Positions 19,101 to 26,703 of a stretch of DNA of 64,000 nt are shown here, piece after piece (position 1 is the first letter of the stretch; every line of letters starts with the position of its first letter). The DNA lies in the NCBI RefSeq assembly GCF_000423945.1, contig NZ_AUIY01000001.1:434001-498000 (forward strand), given 5' to 3'. The DNA is from Butyrivibrio sp. XPD2002. GTDB lineage: Bacteria; Bacillota; Clostridia; Lachnospirales; Lachnospiraceae. Made by a program: the position numbers and the translations under genes. The notes beneath the pieces are model-generated. The model worked only from the letters and a program-made list of their open reading frames with translations. It was not told the DNA's origin and did not search any database.

Positions 19101-19426
19101 TTACCATTATTTACTACGAAGAAAGCGTCACCGGTAATTCGCATATCGAACGGATTGTTTGTTGTTTCCGTTGCGCCCTGCTGAGTGATTGCTGTAGCAA
19201 TCGCGCCTGATTTTGCACCAAGACCGATCTGACGGGCATTTATACCACCAGTTGTCTCGGTAGCTCTGGATGCACGCTGTGTGGTCTGATACATCAAATC
19301 ACTAAAGGTAATAGACTGTGACTTGAAGGATGTGGTGTTAACGTTCGCGATGTTATTACCGATAACATCCATCTTGACCTGGTGGGTCTTAAGTCCTGCT
19401 ACACCAGAAAAAAGTGATCTCATCAT
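16154..19426 (-). CDS. flgE: FlgE, flagellar hook protein, very large with internal repeats
   Basis: A 1090-residue hook subunit; typical FlgE is 400-450. The N-terminus [23 protein letters not shown] and the C-terminus ([34 protein letters not shown]) are the standard D0 coiled-coil parts, and residues 40-270 and 925-1040 hold normal D1/D2 sequence. Between about 277 and 919 is an insertion of about seven diverged repeats. I chose the ATG at 19426 because AGGAGGA lies nine bases upstream and the longer reading adds 13 non-homologous residues. FlgE polymerises outside the cell into the universal joint. The insert would lie on the outer surface of the hook. Its codons look more AT-rich than the ends. 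Confidence 0.93.
   Translation of the reverse strand: [1090 protein letters not shown]
16670..18598 (-). repeat. Seven degenerate ~80-100-aa repeats in the FlgE central domain
   Basis: Units share the order P-x-S-G-x-I-(S/N)-x-L, about 10 residues, L-L-x-x-x-Y, 10-20 residues, Y-x-Y-x-I-x-x-D-G-x-I-x-V, then a Thr-rich strand. The D/E/N-G turns fall near residues 342, 436, 523, 615, 706, 787 and 886 of the 1090-aa protein, 81-99 residues apart. The second and sixth copies share QKxVLK. The DNA is too diverged for a nucleotide repeat to be obvious, so the duplication is old. Confidence 0.75.
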
Positions 19427-19642
19427 AAGGCATGTCCTCCTAATGTACTGGGGGACGGCACACATATTCTATTTTCCGATTGGGAATGAAAAGAAAGGAA
19501 ACGTAAATTTGAATTCCTTCTGGCATTCGGGAATTCGTGACCTCCTTAGACACCTGCCACTTCCGGCTGGCTTGTGGGCGGTATTCGCACCGCCCTCGGT
19601 CCGGTCAAATTTCTTCAATTCATTCTTCTCGTGATATAGAAC
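19427..19642 (-). promoter_or_regulatory. Structured leader upstream of flgE
   Basis: This 216-base gap inside the operon holds a GC-rich hairpin with a perfect 7-bp stem (GGGCGGT/ACCGCCC, 19576-19595), flanked by possible outer pairing of CCGG blocks (19563-19566 with 19601-19604), and a GAATTCC/GGAATTC dyad near 19510-19535. No uridine tract follows, so it is not a plain terminator. It may set flgE mRNA stability or processing. I recognise no known riboswitch. Confidence 0.5.
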
Positions 19643-20038
19643 TTATGCGATTACCGCTCCGTCTATATTGGTGAAAATGTTGCTGCCAGTTTCCTGACTA
19701 TCCATCGCGGTCACTACTGTGCTCGTCTTTACATTTACGATGAAGGCTAGCTGATCTACAAGGATGAGAGATTCATTGATCCCTTTCGCATTGGCCTGAT
19801 TTCTTGCATTGTTCAGGCGGTCCATCTGATCCTGTGTAAGCTCAATGTTGCGGTCACTTAGTCTGTTGGAAGCGTGCTTTGAAAATTTCACACCTTCTCT
19901 GTTCTGCTCGATCTGAGAGAGGATTTTACCGAAATCAGAATTCTGAACACCGGCACCGCCTCTGATCTTCTCGCCCTGACCTAAGTACTGATTCTGGACC
20001 TGTTCAATTGAAAGGAATCCGCTATTATCTATTCTCAC
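19643..20038 (-). CDS. TIGR02530-family flagellar operon protein
   Basis: A 131-residue protein of the conserved but poorly characterised family found between flgD and flgE in Firmicutes flagellar operons. The core KFSKHASNRLSDRNIELT, followed by LVDQLAFIVNVKTSTVVTAMD near the C-terminus, is characteristic. It has no signal peptide or membrane segment. Its consistent location suggests a role in hook assembly or export of hook proteins, but no activity can be read from sequence. The gaps on both sides (142 and 216 bases) are long for this operon. Confidence 0.85.
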   Translation of the reverse strand: MRIDNSGFLSIEQVQNQYLGQGEKIRGGAGVQNSDFGKILSQIEQNREGVKFSKHASNRLSDRNIELTQDQMDRLNNARNQANAKGINESLILVDQLAFIVNVKTSTVVTAMDSQETGSNIFTNIDGAVIA

Positions 20039-20180
20039 GGCTTACTCCTTTCTTTAAACTAAACACATGAGCCTTAATTGCTCTACCGCTTTATATTTCG
20101 GCAGAGGTCTCATAAACATAAGACCTTTTCACAATTTTTTATAATTTTTATAATTAAATACTGGTTCCCAAGGTGTTCTG
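20039..20180 (-). promoter_or_regulatory. 142-bp gap with two weak hairpins between flgD and the TIGR02530 gene
   Basis: CTCT-A-CCG / CGG-C-AGAG (about 20081-20106) and GGTCT / AGACC (about 20109-20128) could form hairpins in the minus-strand transcript. No promoter of good match was found. Considered a possible mRNA processing or attenuation region. Confidence 0.35.
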
Positions 20181-20936
20181 TTACTCTTCCGGCTCTATTT
20201 CTGCCGCTTCCACGTCAGTTCCTTCATCCTGGTCTTCTGTCAGCTTAGCTGCCTTAGCCTCTTCTTCTGCTTTTTTCTTTGCTTCGTACTCCTCCTGATT
20301 CTTGGTTGCTTCCTGTACAAGCTCTACTGCTCTCTTGTAATATTTTTCAAGAGTATCAATATCCTTCTTATCCAGAAGTGCAACTGCATCAGAATCCATA
20401 TTCTTATAAAAACTGTATGCCTCATAAACCTTCTGGGCATCTGTGTAAACCATGTTCTCATATGCAGGGAACTTATCCATCATCTCAGCAAGGTCATCCG
20501 CCTGATCGTGGATTTCTACAAAATGACTGTCGGCAACTGAGCTGACATCTTCCATCTTGTAATCTTTGCCCTCGATATTCAGATAGGCTTCTCCGCTCTT
20601 ATAGGTAACATAGTCAACCTTGCCCTGTACCTGAGTGCCATTCTCATCAGTAACTATTACAGTTTTTCCTACAAGATCAGATGCTCTCGACATAGTGAAG
20701 GCTTCTGCCATGTTTGACAGCTGCTCAACCTGGGTAAAGGTTGCATACTGATTGATATACTCGGTGTTTGATGTAGGCTCCAAAGGATCCTGATACTTCA
20801 TCTGAGCACACAGAATATTCATGAAGGCATTCTTGTCATATCCCTGATTAGCTGCAGCCGCGTTCTTTTTCGCTTCTTCAGCCTGAGCTTTGGTATCAAG
20901 AATCTTACCATTTTCAACTACTGCATTAACGCTCAT
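20181..20936 (-). CDS. flgD: FlgD, hook-cap scaffold protein
   Basis: A 251-residue hook scaffold that caps the growing hook and is later discarded. The N-terminal FlgD signature is clear: KNAFMNILCAQMKYQDPLEP, then TFTQVEQLSNM (about 35-82). The following beta domain (about 88-150) is short, and the tail (about 215-251) is very acidic and Lys/Glu/Ala-rich, unlike enterobacterial FlgD. It starts about 21 bases after fliK. The C-terminal half (about 150-251) has no clear match in memory and may be lineage-specific. Confidence 0.9.
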   Translation of the reverse strand: MSVNAVVENGKILDTKAQAEEAKKNAAAANQGYDKNAFMNILCAQMKYQDPLEPTSNTEYINQYATFTQVEQLSNMAEAFTMSRASDLVGKTVIVTDENGTQVQGKVDYVTYKSGEAYLNIEGKDYKMEDVSSVADSHFVEIHDQADDLAEMMDKFPAYENMVYTDAQKVYEAYSFYKNMDSDAVALLDKKDIDTLEKYYKRAVELVQEATKNQEEYEAKKKAEEEAKAAKLTEDQDEGTDVEAAEIEPEE

Positions 20937-20957
20937 ATTGGTACCTCCGAAAAGTTA

Positions 20958-22598
20958 TCAAGCGGAGAAATCTACTGAATTACCATTGATTGCCATCATC
21001 TCAGCTGTGAGCTGATCAGCTTCATCGATCTCATCAAGCTCATCCATTGAGATATCCTCAAGTCTGATTCTTCTCATGGGCTTTCTGATGGATTCCTGAG
21101 CATCCTGATCATCTTCCTTCTGACTCTGGCTGTCGTTAAGTGCCTGGTCAAAAGCTCCTGCATTAACAGTAACCTCTACCGCTGTAACCTTAACTCCCTG
21201 CTCGTTCAGCTTTTCCTGAAGCTGCTGAAGCTGGCTCTCGATTGCCGCTCTGACATCCTCATTCTGAGTAAGGAACTTCGCAACAATGTTTCCGTCCTTA
21301 GCTGCTTCGACAATTACATTGACGCTGCCGAGGCTTGCGGGATGAAGCTGTAATTCCATTGTTGTGGTATCAGGCTTTACGCTCATCTTGATGTATTCAG
21401 TAATCTGATCCATGATATCCTGTGCGTTCGTCCTAGCCATCTGCCCATAGCTTTCCGTTTCCACTACCTCTGAAAGAGATGAGGATATCTGGTTCATAAT
21501 GTGATTGTACTGAGAACCGTCAGGTGCTTCCTGCTTGGGTTCATCGTGCTTGTTTTCTTCCTTAGGCTGCTGCTCTGCATTTATCTCGATCTGGAACTTA
21601 GGCTCTTCAGTAACCTGGGGTTCTGCCTGAGTCTCAGGTGTTGTAGTAACCTCTTTTACTGTTCCTTCACCGTTCAGATCAAGTCTTACTGCCTCGGATG
21701 AAATGATAGCCTGCTCATTAACAACAGGATTTGCATGCTGCTCAACAATTACCGGACTCTCTTCAGTCTGAATGACTCTCTCTCCGGCTCTCTGCTCAAG
21801 TTCTTCGTTAAAATTCTCTAATGCTGAACTAAGTCCTTCCTCAGAAAGACTGAATTCTTCCATTAGGTTATGCCTTGTAGTATCTACCGCATCCTGCATG
21901 TTCTGAACATTCAGATAAACATCTGCGTTGGTAACGATTGCCATCACATCATCGGCACCCGTTATCTGTGCAACTATCTGAGTCATGTTAGTAGGATCAA
22001 GTATTGCTACATTTGTAAGTCCCAGTGTTGCCATGGCATTCTCGATATCTTCGATATCAACGCCCATCTCATCAGCGAGCTGCTGCATCAGGTCTCTACT
22101 GCTTTCAAGCAGTGCCTCTTCAAGCTCTGAAAGTGCTTCATCGAGCACTTCAGCAGCTGCAGCTTCACCTTCAGGATTTTCATTGATCTGTGCCAGAGCC
22201 TCCTGGACTTCATTTGTTTCTTCCGTGAGTTCAGAAGCGGCTACATTTTCAGTCTCGTTTCCTTCAGTAGCCACCTTTGTCTCAGATGCTTTTGCTGCTG
22301 TAGCTTCTGTGTCATCTGTCTTAGCGGTTGTTACTTCTCTCACCGTTCCGTCGTCTGCATTTTTCACATTCTGTGTCTGTTCATAAGCTGCAGCAACTGT
22401 GTTTTCAGCAGCTCCGGTTGTTGTGAGAGTTTTGGATACGCTAAGCGAAATTGACGCAGTCTGCTTCTGAGTATTTGCGTTACTAAGGGCTTTCTGAAAA
22501 TCTGTAGTCTGCTCCTTTGTAGCAGCAATTCCTTTTGACTGCATGGTATTAGCAAAGAAATCTAAATTGTTAATACCCGGAATCGCGTTAGTAATCAA
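20958..22598 (-). CDS. fliK: FliK, hook-length control protein
   Basis: A 546-residue ruler protein. The N-terminal ~360 residues are low-complexity Glu/Thr/Ala/Gln-rich, as in FliK of Firmicutes. The C-terminal Flg_hook domain (about 390-490) has VKPDTTTMELQLHPASLGSVNV, the conserved substrate-specificity part that acts on FlhB. It is exported during hook growth and stops hook elongation. It lies between the MotE-like gene and flgD as usual. Divergence of the N-terminus is normal. Confidence 0.9.
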   Translation of the reverse strand: MITNAIPGINNLDFFANTMQSKGIAATKEQTTDFQKALSNANTQKQTASISLSVSKTLTTTGAAENTVAAAYEQTQNVKNADDGTVREVTTAKTDDTEATAAKASETKVATEGNETENVAASELTEETNEVQEALAQINENPEGEAAAAEVLDEALSELEEALLESSRDLMQQLADEMGVDIEDIENAMATLGLTNVAILDPTNMTQIVAQITGADDVMAIVTNADVYLNVQNMQDAVDTTRHNLMEEFSLSEEGLSSALENFNEELEQRAGERVIQTEESPVIVEQHANPVVNEQAIISSEAVRLDLNGEGTVKEVTTTPETQAEPQVTEEPKFQIEINAEQQPKEENKHDEPKQEAPDGSQYNHIMNQISSSLSEVVETESYGQMARTNAQDIMDQITEYIKMSVKPDTTTMELQLHPASLGSVNVIVEAAKDGNIVAKFLTQNEDVRAAIESQLQQLQEKLNEQGVKVTAVEVTVNAGAFDQALNDSQSQKEDDQDAQESIRKPMRRIRLEDISMDELDEIDEADQLTAEMMAINGNSVDFSA

Positions 22599-22662
22599 AT
22601 CCTTTTCCTCCTTTCTTTGTTACTTACGGGTACACTCCACCCATAGTTCTACACAAAGTATA

Positions 22663-22699
22663 TCGGCCATGTGTGTCAAAACTTAACCCACATGGCCGA
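22663..22699 (-). promoter_or_regulatory. 11-bp perfect hairpin in the fliK leader
   Basis: TCGGCCATGTG (22663-22673) and CACATGGCCGA (22689-22699) form an 11-bp stem with a 15-base loop between the MotE-like stop and fliK. On the minus strand the T-run precedes rather than follows the stem, so it is unlikely to be a simple terminator of the operon. On the plus strand the stem is followed by A-rich DNA, so it is not a terminator there either. Confidence 0.6.
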
Positions 22700-22724
22700 A
22701 AATTATAAAAAAATTATAAACCCC

Positions 22725-23708
22725 TCATCCGTTCCCTACACCTGAAACAGTCGCTTTATGTGTGGAAGGCTCCATGTAGTCTGTAACTCTTCCTGCGTAT
22801 TCCTCGTTCATCTTATCCAGTATCGCGCCTCGGTTTTCAGCACTCATCTTACCAAGAATTCTTGAGATAAGTCGTACTGCATCTCCTGTATCATTCTCGA
22901 TCATGGCATTAAATATAGCTGCTGCTTCCTTGGGCTTCATGGATGAGTACGCCTTTACGTACTGCTCAAGCTCAAGATCATCTGATTCGCCCTGAATAAT
23001 CTGAGCATATATCTCAGCTGCTATATCAGGCTCTATCATCTCATAGTATTTTTTAAATTCCTCAGGTGAAGGTGCATTATCAGCGTAGACCACGTTTTTA
23101 TAAAAGTCTTCCTTCTGCTCTTCAAGCTTTGCCTGTTCCTCTTCAAAGGGCTGAAGTCTTGAAACTTCAGTCTGGAGCTTTTCATTTTCCTCCTGAAGAG
23201 ATGAGTTTTCCTCCATTTCCTTTCTCAGTTCATTCTCCAGTCTTTTTATATAAAGATTAGCCTCGTCAAGGCTGTTTGCCAGCTGCTCGTCCACAGGATT
23301 CACCGTGGTCTGCTGCTCTTCATATTTCTTCTGGGCAACAGGTGTGTAGCTTCCTTCGGGAAGAATCCCCTGAATACCCGGTATATCTCCGATTATCGGT
23401 GCAAGGACATTCGAACCAAAGCCTCCTACGTCGAGCTTTATCAGCAGTCCCATGATGATAAGCCAAATGACTATAATGAAAAAAGTAACAACAAGTGTTG
23501 CTATTCCGCCACCATCATCGCCGTTAAGCTCAGCAGTTCTCTCAGCAAGCTCTGCTTCGCGAAGCTTAGCCTGCTTCCTCTGTTCCTTGAGCTCTGCTCT
23601 TAAGGCTTTCCTGTCCTCTTTTATCTTTTTTCTCGCCTCTTTATCGGGGTCGAGTGGTTTAGGGAGTACCGAAGACTCTTTTTTCTCCTTAGCTTCCTTT
23701 TCTGCCAT
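22725..23708 (-). CDS. MotE/YlxF-like protein with MgtE N-terminal-type domain
   Basis: A 327-residue protein in the position of Bacillus ylxF, between fliJ and fliK. Basic N-terminus, a single membrane helix (about 72-95), a coiled coil (about 150-215), then an MgtE-N-like helical domain (about 215-315) with repeated ...IIQGESDDLELEQYVKAYSSMKP and FNAMIENDT. In alphaproteobacteria the related MotE is a chaperone of the stator protein MotC; here a structural or export role is only inferred. The start overlaps the fliJ stop by one base. Confidence 0.8.
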   Translation of the reverse strand: MAEKEAKEKKESSVLPKPLDPDKEARKKIKEDRKALRAELKEQRKQAKLREAELAERTAELNGDDGGGIATLVVTFFIIVIWLIIMGLLIKLDVGGFGSNVLAPIIGDIPGIQGILPEGSYTPVAQKKYEEQQTTVNPVDEQLANSLDEANLYIKRLENELRKEMEENSSLQEENEKLQTEVSRLQPFEEEQAKLEEQKEDFYKNVVYADNAPSPEEFKKYYEMIEPDIAAEIYAQIIQGESDDLELEQYVKAYSSMKPKEAAAIFNAMIENDTGDAVRLISRILGKMSAENRGAILDKMNEEYAGRVTDYMEPSTHKATVSGVGNG

Positions 23709-24166
23709 TATTCATCCTCTCTTGCACGCTGTGTATACGTGAAGCTGGTTCTTTCATCTACTTCCTTGGCTTCCGCCTCTTTCTCTTCCTCTATAAATTG
23801 CTCAAAGGCTTTTTCTTTAAGCCTCTCCTGCATCTTTCTCTCCTGAACGGCTCTTGCGAGCTTCATCCTGGCGACCTCAAACTTTGCTCTGTACGAATCG
23901 ACCTTTACCTCCTGATCCTTGATGATAACATCCATCTGTCTCTGGTAGTAATTGTTGTCGGTGATCTTACGAACATCCATCAGACTGGCATTCCTGAGCT
24001 CATACCCCTCGCGGATAAATTCATCGCGGGTGGCAATATATTCGTTAAGGATGTCTATCTGATCATTAAGTGCCTTGGAGGCTTCGGCAAACTCCATTTT
24101 TACCTGTTCCTCCTGCTGCATTCTGAGGTTTAGAACGCCCTGAAGGCGATAATTGAATCTTGCCAT
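23708..24166 (-). CDS. fliJ: FliJ, flagellar export chaperone
   Basis: A 152-residue, almost fully helical, charged protein with heptad-like coiled coil along its length, of the usual FliJ size. FliJ inserts into the FliI ring and couples it to FlhA. It directly follows fliI (3 bases) and its stop overlaps the next start. Sequence identity is always low in this family, so the call rests on length, coiled-coil nature and position. Confidence 0.9.
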   Translation of the reverse strand: MARFNYRLQGVLNLRMQQEEQVKMEFAEASKALNDQIDILNEYIATRDEFIREGYELRNASLMDVRKITDNNYYQRQMDVIIKDQEVKVDSYRAKFEVARMKLARAVQERKMQERLKEKAFEQFIEEEKEAEAKEVDERTSFTYTQRAREDE

Positions 24167-24169
24167 ATA

Positions 24170-25528
24170 TTAATCCTTAAACATGCTTTCAAGCTTCGCC
24201 ACAACTTCCTCGTAGGTGAACTTCTCATCGGTTTCCTGCATAAGGAACTCATTAACCGCATCTATTTTCGATACAGCGTAGTCGATAGCTTTGTTGGCAC
24301 CACTTTTGTAAGCTCCGATATTTATCAGATCCTCGGCATCCGAATAGGTCGCAAGAACGTTCTTAAGCTTACCTGCAGCCTTCTTCTGCTCCGGTGGAGC
24401 TATGGCGCTCATACATCTTGAAATACTTGCCAGAACATCTATCGCAGGATAGTGGTTCTTCTGTGCAAGCTTTCTGTTAAGTACAATATGTCCGTCAAGA
24501 ATACCTCTGGCGGTATCCGTTATAGGCTCATTAAAATCATCACCATCTACAAGAACCGTATACAGTCCTGTAATGGAACCTTTTCTCGATTTCCCTGCAC
24601 GCTCAAGGAGCTTTGGCATCTCCGCATAAACACTTGGCGGATATCCTCTTGATACAGGTGGCTCACCACTGGCAAGTCCGATTTCTCGCTGCGCCATTGA
24701 AAAACGTGTGAGGGAGTCCATCATTAGAAGGACGTCTTTTCCCTTATCACGGAAATATTCAGCAATTGATGTGGCTGTCTTTGCAGCCTTAAGTCTCTCC
24801 AAAGCAGGCTTATCAGAGGTTGCAACCACAACGATAGACCTCTCCATACCTTCAGGTCCAAGGTCACGCTCTATGAATTCACGCACCTCCCTGCCTCGCT
24901 CTCCGATAAGAGCGATGACGTTAATATCAGCGTTGGTATTTCTTGCAAACATGCCCATTAGTGTAGACTTGCCAACACCTGAACCTGCAAAGATTCCGAT
25001 TCGCTGTCCCTTACCGACTGTCAGAAGTCCGTCAACAGCCTTAACTCCAAGGGATAACACATCTGATATCGGATCTCTTGTCATAGGATCCGGAGGCTGG
25101 TTCTCAACAGAATAAGCTATTCCGTTTTCAAGCATGGTTCCTTTGCCGTAGTTTGTACCGTCAATCCTACCAAGCCCGTCCAGAGTTTTGCCAAGAAGTC
25201 CCTCACCTACATTTACACGAAGAGGCGAATCGGTATTCTCAACAATACTTCCGTTTCCTATACCACTGATATTTTCATAGGGCATAAGAAGCACATGGTT
25301 ATCCTTAAAGCCAACAACCTCAGCCATAGTTCCACGTCCTGAGGGTCTGCCTGCTGTCTCGCCATCCTTTTTCTTCGAGTAGATATAGCAGATGTCGCCC
25401 ATCTTAGCTTCAGGGCCTGCAGATTCAATGGTAAGACCAACTACATTAACGACCTTACCTCTTACTCTGTAAAACATCTGATTTGAAAGCCTTTTGTACT
25501 TTGAATAATCAATAAATCCATTTGCCAT
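24170..25528 (-). CDS. fliI: FliI, flagellum-specific export ATPase
   Basis: A 452-residue F1-beta-like ATPase. Walker A GSGVGKST near residue 180, Walker B LLMMDSLTRF near 265, and the conserved EMPKLLERAG and SGEPPVSRGYPPSV motifs are intact. It energises or primes substrate loading at FlhA with FliH and FliJ. Its start overlaps the last base of the fliH stop. Length and motifs are normal. Confidence 0.97.
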   Translation of the reverse strand: MANGFIDYSKYKRLSNQMFYRVRGKVVNVVGLTIESAGPEAKMGDICYIYSKKKDGETAGRPSGRGTMAEVVGFKDNHVLLMPYENISGIGNGSIVENTDSPLRVNVGEGLLGKTLDGLGRIDGTNYGKGTMLENGIAYSVENQPPDPMTRDPISDVLSLGVKAVDGLLTVGKGQRIGIFAGSGVGKSTLMGMFARNTNADINVIALIGERGREVREFIERDLGPEGMERSIVVVATSDKPALERLKAAKTATSIAEYFRDKGKDVLLMMDSLTRFSMAQREIGLASGEPPVSRGYPPSVYAEMPKLLERAGKSRKGSITGLYTVLVDGDDFNEPITDTARGILDGHIVLNRKLAQKNHYPAIDVLASISRCMSAIAPPEQKKAAGKLKNVLATYSDAEDLINIGAYKSGANKAIDYAVSKIDAVNEFLMQETDEKFTYEEVVAKLESMFKD

Positions 25529-26703
25529 CAGCGCTTATTCCTATCAAATGCTAAAAGCTTCAGTTTCCTTGATACTTCAGCAAGTTCAATACCAAGGGAG
25601 CAGTCAAATATACCGCCTTCTGATTCAATGATACATTCATTCTCCTTCAGAGTAGGATCCTCGATGATCTCCAGTGTTGAATTGGGTGAAGCCATTGCTT
25701 CTTCAAGGTTTGGCTTCTCATCCGACACCAGATCGTAATCATCTGAAGAAATGTGAAGGATAATATCTGTTCCATTCTCCATCTTGCCAAGTGTAGTCCT
25801 GATCAGATGAAGAACAATGTCTTTATTTTCCCTAAACTCAACATTAAAAATATGCTCGTAAATCTGTGTTAAGGTATCGACCATATCAGGCTCAATACTG
25901 GCAACAAGCTGTTGGAAATCCGCCTGCTGCTTTGCACGCTCTTCTTCGATCTCAGCCTCAGCCTCAGCCTTCATTCTCTCTATCTCTTCCGAGGCCTGCT
26001 GAATTCCTTCCTGATATCCGGCATTTCTGCCTTCCTCCATGGCCTGATTCTTTATCTGCTCGGCCTGGGAATTGGCATCATCAACTATCTGCTTAGCTTC
26101 TTCCTCTGCCATTCTGATCTGTTCATCTATCTGAGCCTGAATCTCTTCGAGGTTGATCTGGGGAACTTCCTCCGGTTCGGGAGCCGGCGGCTCCTCCATC
26201 TCCATTCCAAGATCCATATCCTCTTCTGACATCTGCATGCCCTGATCTTCAAAACCTTCGCCCTGGAACTCAGGATTGTTCACCATCTGGTTTTCACCGA
26301 AACCATTTATCTCGCCTTCACCATAGGAGCCTTCATCGAAGGAGCCATCATTAAAGCCGCCTTCTCCATTATCAAAGCCGTTTCCGTAGGAATTGTCCAT
26401 TCCGGGAAATCCATCCTGAAATTCACCAAGCTCACCCGGATCGCCAAAATTGGTATTACCGATAATGTTCTGGCCATCGTCATAGGCATTTATCTGTTCA
26501 AAACCAAGGCCTTCTTCGAAACCACCAAAAGCAGGCACTGGTTCACCTTTCTCCAATGCCTCCCTTCTTTTGGCTTCTTCAGCCTGATATTTCTCTATCT
26601 TTTTCTGTGCAAGTTCGTTGTTATCTATGATATGTTTATCATTTTCATCAACCTGATACCAACCGAACTTAAGCAAATTAGATTGATTAGACAACCAGGT
26701 CAT
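25528..26703 (-). CDS. fliH: FliH, regulator of FliI, with a long acidic Gly/Asn-rich segment
   Basis: A 391-residue FliH (typical 230-260). The C-terminal part (about 195-390) has the coiled coil with EEAKQIVDDANSQAEQIKNQA and the FliH domain. Inserted at about 60-170 is a Gly/Asn/Asp/Glu/Phe-rich stretch with near-repeats like GEGGFNDGSFDEG. FliH binds FliI and docks it to the C ring. The gene overlaps the end of fliG. Start choice: ATG at 26703; a GGAGG site lies only two bases upstream, so a downstream TTG in the first ten codons is an alternative. Confidence 0.88.
   Translation of the reverse strand: MTWLSNQSNLLKFGWYQVDENDKHIIDNNELAQKKIEKYQAEEAKRREALEKGEPVPAFGGFEEGLGFEQINAYDDGQNIIGNTNFGDPGELGEFQDGFPGMDNSYGNGFDNGEGGFNDGSFDEGSYGEGEINGFGENQMVNNPEFQGEGFEDQGMQMSEEDMDLGMEMEEPPAPEPEEVPQINLEEIQAQIDEQIRMAEEEAKQIVDDANSQAEQIKNQAMEEGRNAGYQEGIQQASEEIERMKAEAEAEIEEERAKQQADFQQLVASIEPDMVDTLTQIYEHIFNVEFRENKDIVLHLIRTTLGKMENGTDIILHISSDDYDLVSDEKPNLEEAMASPNSTLEIIEDPTLKENECIIESEGGIFDCSLGIELAEVSRKLKLLAFDRNKR

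Noticed and set aside
19427..19465. Longer start for flgE giving 13 extra residues
   Set aside because: The AGGAGG site is downstream of that start and the extra residues do not fit FlgE.
19440..19530. 28-codon ORF in the flgE leader
   Set aside because: Its AAGGAGG is about 16 bases from the ATG and the peptide has no sign of selection; kept only as part of the leader.
22718..22730. CCCCTCATCCG resembling the 49-bp repeat
   Set aside because: Only 11 bases match and they encode the end of the MotE-like protein.
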